A stretch of 37,671 bases of DNA from JBBSBY01 sp038205805 (GTDB taxonomy: Bacteria > Desulfobacterota > Desulfomonilia > Desulfomonilales > Desulfomonilaceae), in assembly GCA_038205805.1 (NCBI GenBank), contig JBBRBO010000023.1, positions 1 to 37,671 of the forward strand. Direction: 5' to 3'. This document shows, in pieces, positions 14,532 to 23,309 of this stretch (the first letter of the stretch is position 1; the number at the start of each line of letters is the position of its first letter). A program made the position numbers and the translations under genes. The notes beneath the pieces are model-generated. The model had not been told where the DNA came from. It was given only the letters and a program-made list of their open reading frames with translations, and did not search any database.

Positions 14532-15572
14532 ATGGAATACGCGATGCCCGTTCTTATGGTAATCATCAAAGTCCTGCTGGTGATTGTGGTTATCTTAACC
14601 TGTGTGGCCTACCTTACGCTCATCGAGAGGAAAGTCCTGGGCTGGATTCAGGTCCGCATAGGACCGAACCGGGTGGGGCCGTGGGGCCTGCTTCAGCCGC
14701 TTGCGGACGGCGCCAAACTCCTTATGAAGGAAGAGATTACCGTCTCTCAGGCGAACAAATTCATCTACACCATAGCGCCCTGGATTGTGGTGGTATGCGC
14801 TCTTATTCCCTTTGCAGTGATACCCTTTGCTCAGGGGCTCGGCTTGGAACGTCTTCTCGGTCCCGATGCGGTCCAAAAATTCGGTCTTGATAAAGGTGTA
14901 ATATCCGACATCAATGTGGGTATCCTCTACATCTTCGCCATATCGAGTTTGGGTGTCTACGGCGTAATGTTGGGCGGTTGGGCCTCGAACAGCAAGTATT
15001 CGCTTTTGGGCGCCATTCGCACGGGCGCGCAAATGATGAGTTACGAGCTGGGCCTAAGCCTTTCGGTGATAGGAGTGCTCCTTCTGGCCGGCTCATTAAG
15101 CCTAGTTGACATTGTGCATAATCAGGATCAGGTCTGGAAGTGGTATGTGTTTCGGCAACCCATCGGCTTTATCCTATTCTTCATTGCAGGGAGCGCCGAG
15201 ATCGCCCGTACGCCCTTTGACTTGCTGGAATGCGAAAACGAATTAGTCGCCGGATATCAAACGGAATACAGTTCCATGAAGTTCGGCCTCTTCTACCTTG
15301 GCGAGTATGCGCATCTTTTGTTTCTCAGCGCGCTTGTGACTACACTCTACTTCGGCGGCTGGCAAGGGCCTATTCTACCGCCCATCGTGTGGTTTCTGCT
15401 GAAGACCTTCTTCTTCGTATTCGTCTTTGTGTGGATTCGCGCAACCTATCCCAGATTGCGCTACGACAGGGTAATGAAGTTCGGTTGGAAGGTGCTGCTG
15501 CCGGCGGGTATCGCCTGGGTTATGTTTACGGCCTTTGTAGGCGCCGTGTGGCCGGGATACTTTATGCGATAA
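14532..15572 (+). CDS. nuoH: NADH-quinone oxidoreductase subunit H
   Basis: NuoH is the membrane subunit that joins the peripheral arm to the pump and forms the mouth of the quinone channel. The 346-residue protein has about eight helices. Conserved stretches are ERKVLGWIQVRIGPNRVGP (about 32-50), LLQPLADGAKLLMKEEI (about 53-69) and the acidic loop FDLLECENELVAGYQTEY (about 229-246), in which the usual PEAE reads LECE. It starts 15 bp after nuoG with an AAGGG-type ribosome binding site. Confidence 0.96.
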   Translation: MEYAMPVLMVIIKVLLVIVVILTCVAYLTLIERKVLGWIQVRIGPNRVGPWGLLQPLADGAKLLMKEEITVSQANKFIYTIAPWIVVVCALIPFAVIPFAQGLGLERLLGPDAVQKFGLDKGVISDINVGILYIFAISSLGVYGVMLGGWASNSKYSLLGAIRTGAQMMSYELGLSLSVIGVLLLAGSLSLVDIVHNQDQVWKWYVFRQPIGFILFFIAGSAEIARTPFDLLECENELVAGYQTEYSSMKFGLFYLGEYAHLLFLSALVTTLYFGGWQGPILPPIVWFLLKTFFFVFVFVWIRATYPRLRYDRVMKFGWKVLLPAGIAWVMFTAFVGAVWPGYFMR

Positions 15573-15599
15573 GGGTCGCAGGCCAAGCTCCAGCCCCTT

Positions 15600-15615
15600 C
15601 GTGGTGAACGGTTAC
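15600..15615 (-). repeat. Isolated terminal repeat of family R (copy 4)
   Basis: CGTGGTGAACGGTTAC between nuoH and nuoI is the reverse complement of the left terminus of the family and is identical to the right end of copy 6 (25278-25293). No other part of the repeat is evident nearby. Confidence 0.5.
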
Positions 15616-15649
15616 TAAATGTGTTCCTGAGAACCAAGAGGTTGACGAT

Positions 15650-16108
15650 ATGATTCGCCCACTAATAGACGGCTTAAAACTTACACTGAAATATTTCTTT
15701 CGCCCTAAGGTCACGCTTCAGTATCCCGAGGAGAAATGGCCTGTGGCGAAGCGCTGGCGCGGGCGTCATCTGCTCACCCGACATGCGTCCGGGAAGGTGA
15801 AGTGCGTGGCGTGCATGTTATGCGCTACGGTGTGTCCGGCTAATTGTATAAGAATAGAGAGCGCGAGCGAACCCGATGGACGTAAATATCCGGGTGAGTA
15901 CGAAATAGATCTTACGCGATGTATCTTCTGCGGCTACTGCCAAGAAGTGTGTCCCCGTGACGCCATAGAAATGACCACGGCGTATGAGCTGTCCGAGTAC
16001 AGTCGAGAGAGTCTCCTTCTCAACAAAGAGCAGCTCATGGAACCGCCGGTCCCGCGCTACGAGGACAACAAAGTCCAAGCGCAGGAGCCCGAAAAGAAGG
16101 CCGGCTAA
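15650..16108 (+). CDS. nuoI: NADH-quinone oxidoreductase subunit I
   Basis: NuoI bears the two [4Fe-4S] clusters N6a and N6b that pass electrons to NuoB. The 152-residue protein has the two expected ferredoxin motifs, CVACMLCATVCP (Cys52, 55, 58, 62) and CIFCGYCQEVCP (Cys91, 94, 97, 101), preceded by an amphipathic N-terminus that docks on NuoH. A 153-bp spacer with two hairpins follows before nuoJ. Confidence 0.96.
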   Translation: MIRPLIDGLKLTLKYFFRPKVTLQYPEEKWPVAKRWRGRHLLTRHASGKVKCVACMLCATVCPANCIRIESASEPDGRKYPGEYEIDLTRCIFCGYCQEVCPRDAIEMTTAYELSEYSRESLLLNKEQLMEPPVPRYEDNKVQAQEPEKKAG

Positions 16109-16111
16109 TTA

Positions 16112-16238
16112 GACCGGCGAGAGTATGTAATCTCGGGTCAATGAAACCGCCGTTTAGGCCCGAAGAATCTTGTCTCTTGGGATGGGCGCCCGTTAACGTC
16201 CCAATTGTCGTTTCGATGAAGTCTCTTCGAGATTCATC
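16112..16238 (+). other. Two stem-loops in the nuoI-nuoJ spacer
   Basis: The first stem joins GACC-GG-CGAGA (16112-16122) to TCTCGGGTC (16131-16139). The second joins GATGAA-G-TCTC (16215-16225) to GAGATTCATC (16229-16238) with a TTC loop. Neither has a long T run, so partial termination, RNA processing or stabilisation is more likely than a full stop. Confidence 0.5.
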
Positions 16239-16261
16239 TTTGCGTGGAGGTATCCCCCTCG

Positions 16262-16798
16262 ATGGAAGCAGTGATTTTCTATGCCCTGGCCGTCTTTACG
16301 CTCGTGTCGGCAACGCTGGTGGTGACCCTACACAGGCCCATTCACAACGTGCTGTTCATGGTGCTCACGATGATCGGCCTTGCAGGCCTGTTCGTACTCC
16401 TCCGAGCGGAGTTCATCGCAATGGTCCAACTAGTGGTCTATGCCGGGGCCATTATGGTGCTCTTTCTCTTTGTAATCATGCTTCTCAATCTGGATGAACC
16501 CATCGTGGAGCGTGAGGACGCCCAATCCCGTCGGTCTTGGTTCGGCGTGGCTATTGCCGTGTACCTCTTCTTTCTCCTTGCAGCGGTCATGCTGTATGTC
16601 TATCCGGCCCCGTATGAAAACGTGTCATACCCCGGGCTAACAAACACACAGATCATAGCCAAGGAACTATTCACGACATATCTTCTCCCCTTCGAGGTGG
16701 CGTCGATCCTCCTGCTCGCCGCAATAGTCGGCGCGGTGGTCCTGGCGAAAAAGGTAACTCGTCGCGTAGGCCCCGGAGCCGACGGGCCGGCTTTATAG
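16262..16798 (+). CDS. nuoJ: NADH-quinone oxidoreductase subunit J
   Basis: NuoJ is a five-helix subunit of the proton-pumping arm. Starting at ATG 16262 it has 178 residues. GGAGG lies 11 bases upstream, and the GTG at 16244 would overlap that site. The signature third helix VQLVVYAGAIMVLFLFVIMLLN is present, as is the N-terminal NVLFMVLTMIGLAGLFVLL. nuoK follows after 9 bp. Confidence 0.94.
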   Translation: MEAVIFYALAVFTLVSATLVVTLHRPIHNVLFMVLTMIGLAGLFVLLRAEFIAMVQLVVYAGAIMVLFLFVIMLLNLDEPIVEREDAQSRRSWFGVAIAVYLFFLLAAVMLYVYPAPYENVSYPGLTNTQIIAKELFTTYLLPFEVASILLLAAIVGAVVLAKKVTRRVGPGADGPAL

Positions 16799-16807
16799 GA
16801 ATAGATC

Positions 16808-17110
16808 ATGATTACCTTGCAACACTATCTGGTATTGTCTACGGCCTTGTTTTGTCTCGGGGTCATTGGTGTGATGTTTCGACGGAACCTCATCATCATC
16901 CTGATAAGCCTGGAATTGATGCTCAATTCCGTAAATTTGGCCTTTGTAGCCTTCTCGCGCTTCATCGGGAATATTGAGGGACAAATCTTCGTGCTCTTCA
17001 TTATGGTGGTCGCCGCGGCCGAAGTGTCCGTCGGACTCGCCATAGCGGTCGCAGTGTTCAAACGGCAAGGCACGATCAACGTCAACGACGTCAATATCAT
17101 GAAGTGGTAA
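16808..17110 (+). CDS. nuoK: NADH-quinone oxidoreductase subunit K
   Basis: NuoK is a three-helix, MrpC-like subunit of the pump. The 100-residue length is normal. Helix 2 reads LIIILISLELMLNSVNLAF, with the conserved glutamate in SLELMLN. Helix 3 reads FVLFIMVVAAAEVSVGLAI, with the second conserved glutamate in AAEVSVGLA. Confidence 0.96.
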   Translation: MITLQHYLVLSTALFCLGVIGVMFRRNLIIILISLELMLNSVNLAFVAFSRFIGNIEGQIFVLFIMVVAAAEVSVGLAIAVAVFKRQGTINVNDVNIMKW

Positions 17111-17154
17111 GCTCGCGGAGTCAACGAGCCCAAATATGAAACCTGGAGCCTGGT

Positions 17155-19080
17155 ATGTCTGAGCTGGTATGGTTGATTCCCGTATTTCCCTTCCTCGGCT
17201 TTCTTATAAATGGATTGCTCGGGAAAAGCTTTTCCGAAAAACTCATAGGAGTGATTGCGGCCGGGGCCGTAGGCGCCTCTTTTGTGGTGGCGGTCCTGAT
17301 CTTCCTGGAACTGCTGGGAATGCCGCCCGAGGCGCGATCCATTCAAGTGGAAGTCTTTCGATGGATAAGCTCCGGTACCCTACAGGTCCCCATAGCCTTT
17401 CTTGTAGATCCGCTCAGCGCCATCATGTTGCTGGTGGTCAGCGGGGTAGGCTGCGTCATTCACATCTATTCCATCGGGTACATGCACGGTGAGTATGGTT
17501 TTCGGCGTTTTTTCTGCTACTTGAACCTGTTCGTCTTTGCCATGCTGATCCTTGTGACTGCCAACAACTTTCTCCTCATGTTCGTCGGATGGGAAGGCGT
17601 GGGCCTTTGTTCCTATCTCCTGATCGGATACTACTACGAGAAACAATCGGCAGCGGACGCCGGCAAGAAGGCCTTCGTAGTCAACAGGATAGGCGACTTC
17701 GGCTTTCTTTTGGGCATGTTCCTTATTTACGTGAACTTCGGCACCTTGAACTTCACGGAGGTGTTTGCCGCAGCCCCCGAGACATTGGCTTTCGGCGGAA
17801 CCCTGGTGACGGGCATCACGCTCCTACTCTTTGTGGGCGCCACCGGTAAATCCGCACAGATCCCGCTCTTTACGTGGCTCCCGGATGCTATGGAAGGCCC
17901 GACCCCGGTCAGCGCCTTGATCCACGCGGCCACCATGGTCACCGCCGGCGTCTATATGGTCTCTCGATGCAGCATTCTTTACGCCCTGGCGCCCACGTCC
18001 ATGACGGTGGTGGCGGTAATCGGCGGTCTAACGGCCTTCTTCGCCGCAACGATCGGTATCACCCAATTCGATATTAAGCGGGTGCTTGCCTATTCCACTA
18101 TTAGCCAGCTTGGTTTTATGTTCCTTGCGTGCGGCGTCGGCGCATTCGCCTCGGGCATCTTCCATCTTATGACCCACGCATTCTTCAAGGCGTTGTTGTT
18201 CCTTTCCGCCGGAAGCGTTATGCACGCCATGTCCGGTGAGCTGGACATGCGCAAGATGGGGGCGCTGAAACCGCACTTGCCCTACACCCACGCCACGTAC
18301 CTGATCGGCACGTTGGCCATTGCGGGTATTCCTCCCCTCTCGGGCTTTTTCAGCAAGGATGAGATCCTTTTCAACGCATTTACCGTCAATCCGGGTTTCT
18401 GGGCCATCGGCGCCATCGCAGCGATCATGACGTCCTTTTACATGTTTAGATCGGTCTTCATGACCTTCTACGGGAAGTCTCGCGTAGACCCTGAAACCGC
18501 TCATCATGTGCATGAATCACCGAAACTGATGACCGTGCCGCTCATGATCCTGGCCTTCCTGGCCGCTGTTGGGGGTTTTGTGGGCATCCCCTTTGCACAT
18601 TTGAACAAATTTGATGAATGGCTTGCCCCCGTGTTTGCTCCGGCTCGGGAGATTATTACCCATGGCGCTCACGGCGGTCACCACAGCGTGACATTGGAAG
18701 TGACGCTCATGTTCGTGTCCGTGGCCATAGCGGTGACGGGCTTGCTGCTGGCCTGGTGGATGTACATCAAGGACACGGAGGTCCCGGAACGATTCATCGC
18801 CGAGAATCCTACGCTCCACAGCGTCGTTTACAACAAATACTGGGTAGACGAGCTGTATGACATTCTGTTCGTGAACTCCATCGTGGATTTCTCCCGCTTC
18901 TTGTGGAAATCCTTTGATGAAAAGATTATCGACGGCGCCGTGAACGGCACAGGCTCTTTGGCCCGCGGATTGGGCGGAATTCTGAGCCGTCTGCAAACCG
19001 GAATGGTGAAGGATTACGCAATGTCCATTCTGGCCGGTATAGTCGTCCTCATCGGGTACTTAGTCTTTTCGCTCAGATAG
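17155..19080 (+). CDS. nuoL: NADH-quinone oxidoreductase subunit L
   Basis: NuoL is the distal antiporter-like pump subunit with the long lateral helix. The 641-residue protein has the conserved Glu147 in FVGWEGVGLCSYLLIGYYY, Lys232 in GKSAQIPLFTWLPDAM and the GPTPVSALIHAATMV helix. The HAFFKALLFL helix carries a further conserved lysine, and FFSKDEILF follows. The C-terminal 130 residues have the length expected for the lateral helix and anchor. GGAG lies eight bases before the ATG. Confidence 0.96.
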   Translation: MSELVWLIPVFPFLGFLINGLLGKSFSEKLIGVIAAGAVGASFVVAVLIFLELLGMPPEARSIQVEVFRWISSGTLQVPIAFLVDPLSAIMLLVVSGVGCVIHIYSIGYMHGEYGFRRFFCYLNLFVFAMLILVTANNFLLMFVGWEGVGLCSYLLIGYYYEKQSAADAGKKAFVVNRIGDFGFLLGMFLIYVNFGTLNFTEVFAAAPETLAFGGTLVTGITLLLFVGATGKSAQIPLFTWLPDAMEGPTPVSALIHAATMVTAGVYMVSRCSILYALAPTSMTVVAVIGGLTAFFAATIGITQFDIKRVLAYSTISQLGFMFLACGVGAFASGIFHLMTHAFFKALLFLSAGSVMHAMSGELDMRKMGALKPHLPYTHATYLIGTLAIAGIPPLSGFFSKDEILFNAFTVNPGFWAIGAIAAIMTSFYMFRSVFMTFYGKSRVDPETAHHVHESPKLMTVPLMILAFLAAVGGFVGIPFAHLNKFDEWLAPVFAPAREIITHGAHGGHHSVTLEVTLMFVSVAIAVTGLLLAWWMYIKDTEVPERFIAENPTLHSVVYNKYWVDELYDILFVNSIVDFSRFLWKSFDEKIIDGAVNGTGSLARGLGGILSRLQTGMVKDYAMSILAGIVVLIGYLVFSLR

Positions 19081-19102
19081 GGCGAGTGGAGGCATAAGGT
19101 TT

Positions 19103-20698
19103 ATGGACCATTTCCCGTATCTAAGTGTGCTCACTTTCACTCCGCTGATCGGAGCGATTCTTATCCTGTTTTTCGATCGCGAATCCAAGACCGCTATGCG
19201 CTGGGTTGCGCTGAGCTTTATGCTCTTGGATTTCATCATAAGCATGGTGATGTACTTCCATTTCGACCCTACCTATGACGGAATGCAGTTCTCGGAAAAC
19301 GTTGTCTGGGTGAAGGATTGGGGCATCAGCTATAAACTGGGGATAGACGGCATAAGTCTCTTCCTCGTGATGCTCACCACGCTTTTAGGCCCCATAGTGA
19401 TCCTGGCGTCCTGGTCGGACATTCAGCGTCGCGTGAAGGAATTCCTTGTTGCGCTCTTGATACTTCAGGTGGGCATGCTCGGGGTGTTCGCTTCCCTGGA
19501 CCTTTTCCTCTTCTACGTCTTCTGGGAAGTCATGCTCATCCCCATGTATCTCCTCATCGGGGTGTGGGGCAATCCGGCCCGCCGTCTCTACGCGGCCATC
19601 AAGTTCGTTTTGTATACCATCGTGGGCAGCTTGCTCATGCTAGTCGCTATCTTGGCCTTGTATCTCATGGCCGGCCGGGAAACCGGCGTCTACACCTTTG
19701 ATCTACTTGCGCTTTATAACTATGCGGCCCCGGTGAATGCGCAATTCTGGATGTTTCTGGCCTTCTTCTTGGCCTTTGCCATCAAAGTGCCCATGTTTCC
19801 CTTTCATACATGGTTGCCCGACGCCCATACGGAGGCTCCCACGGTCGGCAGCGTGGTCCTGGCGGCCGTGCTTTTGAAGATGGGAACCTACGGGTTCATC
19901 CGCTTCGCCATCCCGCTCTTCCCGCTTGCGTCGCAGCAGTTGACATGGGTCGTTCTGACCCTTTCCGTGATCGGGATTGTCTATGGGGCGTGGGTCGCTA
20001 TGGTCCAGCTGGACGTCAAGCGGCTCGTGGCCTACTCCAGTGTCAGTCACTTGGGCTTCGTGATGCTGGGGATGTTCGCAATGAACATGCAAGGTGTGCA
20101 AGGCAGTATCCTTCAGATGATTAACCACGGTCTGAGCACGGGCGCTTTGTTCCTTATCGTCGGCATGATCTATGAGCGTCGCCATACTCGACTCATCGCG
20201 GAATTCGGCGGTATCTCGAAGGTGATGCCGGTATTTGCCGTATTGTTCATGATTTTCACGCTTTCGTCCATCGGCTTACCCGGTTTGAACGGGTTTGTGG
20301 GCGAATTTCTTATCCTGGTGGGGACATTCAAGGTGTATCCTTGGTATGCGGTCGTAGCGGCTTCGGGAGTTATCTTCGCCGCCGTCTACATGCTGTGGAT
20401 GTTCCAGAGGGTCATGTTCGGCGAGATCACCAATTCCAAGAACTTGGGCTTGAAAGACCTAAACTCACGAGAAGTTTTGGTGCTGTTTCCGCTCCTGATT
20501 TTCGTGGTGTGGATCGGCGTATATCCCAACACGTTCCTCAAGCCCATGGAGCCGTCGGTGGCCAAATTCATCAAGCAGGTGAATGAACGCCGAGAGGCCG
20601 CAATCCACGCCGGGAAACCGACGTTTCCCGTAACAGCCCAGGTCCTTGCGCCTTCGTCGGCGCCGGCCGTGTCTCAAAAGAGTCCGAATCAGGAGTAG
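19103..20698 (+). CDS. nuoM: NADH-quinone oxidoreductase subunit M
   Basis: NuoM is the middle antiporter-like pump subunit. The 531-residue protein has Glu142 in FWEVMLIPMYLLIG, Lys228 in FAIKVPMFPFHTWLPDAHTE and Lys259 in VLLKMGTYG, matching the charged residues of the half-channels. After the last helix there is a tail of about 45 residues rich in Pro/Ala/Ser, longer than usual. GGAGG lies 11 bases upstream of the ATG, and the stop overlaps the nuoN ribosome binding site. Confidence 0.96.
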   Translation: MDHFPYLSVLTFTPLIGAILILFFDRESKTAMRWVALSFMLLDFIISMVMYFHFDPTYDGMQFSENVVWVKDWGISYKLGIDGISLFLVMLTTLLGPIVILASWSDIQRRVKEFLVALLILQVGMLGVFASLDLFLFYVFWEVMLIPMYLLIGVWGNPARRLYAAIKFVLYTIVGSLLMLVAILALYLMAGRETGVYTFDLLALYNYAAPVNAQFWMFLAFFLAFAIKVPMFPFHTWLPDAHTEAPTVGSVVLAAVLLKMGTYGFIRFAIPLFPLASQQLTWVVLTLSVIGIVYGAWVAMVQLDVKRLVAYSSVSHLGFVMLGMFAMNMQGVQGSILQMINHGLSTGALFLIVGMIYERRHTRLIAEFGGISKVMPVFAVLFMIFTLSSIGLPGLNGFVGEFLILVGTFKVYPWYAVVAASGVIFAAVYMLWMFQRVMFGEITNSKNLGLKDLNSREVLVLFPLLIFVVWIGVYPNTFLKPMEPSVAKFIKQVNERREAAIHAGKPTFPVTAQVLAPSSAPAVSQKSPNQE

Positions 20699-20707
20699 GA
20701 GCTACGA

Positions 20708-22159
20708 ATGACGCCAATTCAACTACCCGACATCAACATTTGGGGCATTTTGCCGGCCCTCATCCCTGGTTTAGCCGGCATGGTGATAATGTGCGTCGGA
20801 CTCTTCATGAAGAAGCGTGTGCTCGGCGCTTCAATGATAATCGCGATAGCCGCCGTGTTTTTATCCGTGATCGCAAACGGCGGTATGCCGACGGAGCCTA
20901 AAACCTACTTTTCAGGCTTATTCGTCCTTGATTCGTTCACTTGGTTTTTCAACCTCCTGATACTCTTGGCCACAGGTCTCACTATTCCTGTAGCCGGTCG
21001 CTATTTACATGAAGAGGGCCTGGAGCAGTTCGAGTTCTTCGTTCTCCTGCTATTTTCCGCTTGCGGTATGATGTTCATGATAGCCGGCGGACATCTACTC
21101 ATGATTTTCCTGGGGCTGGAGACCTTATCTATAGCCATCTATGTCCTGACCGGGTATCTGCCTCGAAGCGCCGTTTCTAAGGAAGCGGCCCTGAAATACG
21201 TGATACTCGGCGGCTTTTCGAGTGCGGTGTTCATGTATGGCGTGGCCCTGATTTACGGGACCGTGGGATCCGCAAGTTTGCCGGCTATACTGCAAGCGTT
21301 TCAAGCGGGGAAGCCGGGTATCACCGGCATGGCGGGGATGCTGTTGATGCTGGTCGGGTTCGGGTTTAAGACCGCTATTGTGCCGTTTCACATGTGGACC
21401 CCTGACGTGTATGAGGGCGCCCCTACGCCTCTGACGGGCTATATGTCCGTAGCGGTTAAAGCAGCTGCTTTTGGGGCCTTCATTCGTGTCTTCCTAGGCG
21501 CCCTACCGAGTATGTACCCGGCATGGAGTCAAGTCCTGTGGGTGATCTCCGTCGCCACCATGATCCTTGGAAACTTCGCCGCATTACGGCAAACGAATAT
21601 CAAACGCATGTTGGCCTATTCCAGCATCGCCCACGCGGGTTACATTCTCATCGGTATGATCGCCGGCAATAAAATGGGCACAGCGGGAATGCTCTATTAT
21701 CTGCTCGCCTACACATTTACGAACCTCGGGGCCTTTGCGGTTGTGGCGCTCGTAGGCAGCAAGGGTGAAGCGAACACGTATCTGGACGACTACCGCGGCC
21801 TGGGTCGTAATCATCCCATTATAGCTATGACGCTCTCGCTCTTTCTCTTTTCGCTGGCCGGCATACCGCCGACGGCCGGATTCGTGGGCAAGTTCATGGT
21901 GTTCCGGGCTGCGTTGGAAGCTGGTTACGTCTGGCTGGTCGTCATAGCCGCGCTCACGAGCGCCGCATCGGTTTTCTATTATTTCCGAGTCATCATGAAA
22001 ATGTACATGGAAGAGCCCGTGCAAATGCCGCAACGGTTGCAATTTGGACCGGGAGCCCTCATAGTGCTCCTTATCACCGCATGCACCGTGCTCTACATCG
22101 GTATATTACCAACAACGTACATCAACATGAGCCTTCAATCGGTTCAATTATTTCACTAA
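20708..22159 (+). CDS. nuoN: NADH-quinone oxidoreductase subunit N
   Basis: NuoN is the third antiporter-like pump subunit, of 483 residues. Glu138 lies in FLGLETLSIAIYVL, Lys221 in GFKTAIVPFHMWTPDVYEG and Lys251 in SVAVKAAAFG, as expected. It ends the operon; the next gene starts 83 bp further on the same strand with no clear terminator between, so some read-through into purQ is possible. Confidence 0.96.
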   Translation: MTPIQLPDINIWGILPALIPGLAGMVIMCVGLFMKKRVLGASMIIAIAAVFLSVIANGGMPTEPKTYFSGLFVLDSFTWFFNLLILLATGLTIPVAGRYLHEEGLEQFEFFVLLLFSACGMMFMIAGGHLLMIFLGLETLSIAIYVLTGYLPRSAVSKEAALKYVILGGFSSAVFMYGVALIYGTVGSASLPAILQAFQAGKPGITGMAGMLLMLVGFGFKTAIVPFHMWTPDVYEGAPTPLTGYMSVAVKAAAFGAFIRVFLGALPSMYPAWSQVLWVISVATMILGNFAALRQTNIKRMLAYSSIAHAGYILIGMIAGNKMGTAGMLYYLLAYTFTNLGAFAVVALVGSKGEANTYLDDYRGLGRNHPIIAMTLSLFLFSLAGIPPTAGFVGKFMVFRAALEAGYVWLVVIAALTSAASVFYYFRVIMKMYMEEPVQMPQRLQFGPGALIVLLITACTVLYIGILPTTYINMSLQSVQLFH

Positions 22160-22242
22160 GAGAGGGCGCACTCGATTGACCTGTCGAGATGCGCAGCTTG
22201 GGGAGCCGCTCTCGGTTCGGTGAGTTCAGAGAAGGATAAGGA

Positions 22243-23052
22243 ATGACAATTAGCGCTCTGGTTTGCACCGGGCACGGCATAAATTGCGAACGTGAGACCC
22301 GATACGCCCTGCTTCTGGCGGGCTTCGACAAGGTGGAATTCGGACATCTTAATTTTTTGGCTCGAGGCGACATAGACATATTTCAATACAATATGATCGT
22401 GTTTCCCGGCGGATTCCTCGACGGGGATGATTTGGGCGCCGCACAGGCGTGCGCAAACCGCATCCGGCACTCGTACATCCAAGGGAAACGGCTGATTGAT
22501 TTGCTCAAAGAATTCATTGACAGGAAAGGGTTAATCCTGGGGATATGTAACGGATTTCAGCTCCTGACGAAACTGGGTATGCTGCCGGCGTTTAATGGCG
22601 AATACGAGAAGCGCGTTATGACGCTCACGGCCAACGATAACGGCCGGTTCGAGGACAGATGGGTTTCGCTCGTGGTGGACGCGGACTCGCCGTGCATATA
22701 TACACGCGGCGCTCGCAAGCTGTATCTTCCCGTGCGTCACGGTGAGGGAAAACTCATCGGCGGCGACGGGGACTTTTGCGCGGATCTTGTGAGGCGCAAT
22801 ATGGCGCCCTTGCGATATGCGACGCCTGAAGGGGATGTGCCGACGATGGAGTATCCGTATAATCCCAATGGATCTGAGGCCGCAATAGCCGCCGTGTGTG
22901 ACGAAACGGGCCGAGTCATGGGATTGATGCCCCACCCGGAATGTTACGTGAATCGGCTACAACATCCGCGGTGGACTCGGGAATCTCTCCCGGAAGAAGG
23001 AGACGGGCTGCTTATATTCAAGAATGCGGTTCGCTTTCTCCACGAATCCTGA
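22243..23052 (+). CDS. purQ: PurQ-like phosphoribosylformylglycinamidine synthase glutaminase subunit
   Basis: This class I glutamine amidotransferase of 269 residues supplies ammonia for the FGAM step of purine synthesis. The nucleophile Cys102 lies in ILGICNGFQLLTKLG and the His231/Glu233 pair in MPHPECY. VFPGGFLDGDDLG and PVRHGEGK are PurQ signatures. It is longer than the usual 225-230 residues, with the extra length in the middle and C-terminus, a form I recall from deltaproteobacteria and archaea. PurL and PurS are not in the window. Its neighbour fhs makes formyl-tetrahydrofolate, also needed for purines, but a repeat lies between the two genes. An AAGGA motif precedes the ATG. Confidence 0.88.
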   Translation: MTISALVCTGHGINCERETRYALLLAGFDKVEFGHLNFLARGDIDIFQYNMIVFPGGFLDGDDLGAAQACANRIRHSYIQGKRLIDLLKEFIDRKGLILGICNGFQLLTKLGMLPAFNGEYEKRVMTLTANDNGRFEDRWVSLVVDADSPCIYTRGARKLYLPVRHGEGKLIGGDGDFCADLVRRNMAPLRYATPEGDVPTMEYPYNPNGSEAAIAAVCDETGRVMGLMPHPECYVNRLQHPRWTRESLPEEGDGLLIFKNAVRFLHES

Positions 23053-23061
23053 AGCAGCTTT

Positions 23062-23150
23062 GTAAAAGTTCACCAGGAACAGGCCAACCATTTGGAATGG
23101 CGTATGGGGTGGTCCGGAGGCAAGATGAGTCTCCCTTCGGGGGCTCAGCC
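23062..23150 (+). repeat. MITE-like intergenic repeat (family R, copy 5, right end lost)
   Basis: GTAAAAGTTCACCAGG matches the left terminus, GGAAT and ATGGGGTGGTCCGGAGG follow as in the reference, and TCTCCCTTCGG closes the central hairpin around ATGAG. After about 23150 the similarity stops, so the right third is missing or diverged. It separates purQ from fhs. Confidence 0.65.
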
Positions 23151-23309
23151 GGCAAAAACCAGCCGCCCCAGGCCCTAGTGAGTATTACCGCATAAATTTT
23201 TTTGGTTTTAACCGTTACGTAGCTCGGTTTGTAGGAAATCGAGAAAAGAGCGCGTGCGTGACGAAATAGCCCCCGCAGGCTGCCTGCATTTTACACTCAG
23301 GAGGAATAC

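Noticed and set aside
23163..23309. Possible THF-type riboswitch before fhs
   Set aside because: The leader is short and I could not find a conserved aptamer-like pairing pattern; only a small GCAGG/CCTGC hairpin is visible.
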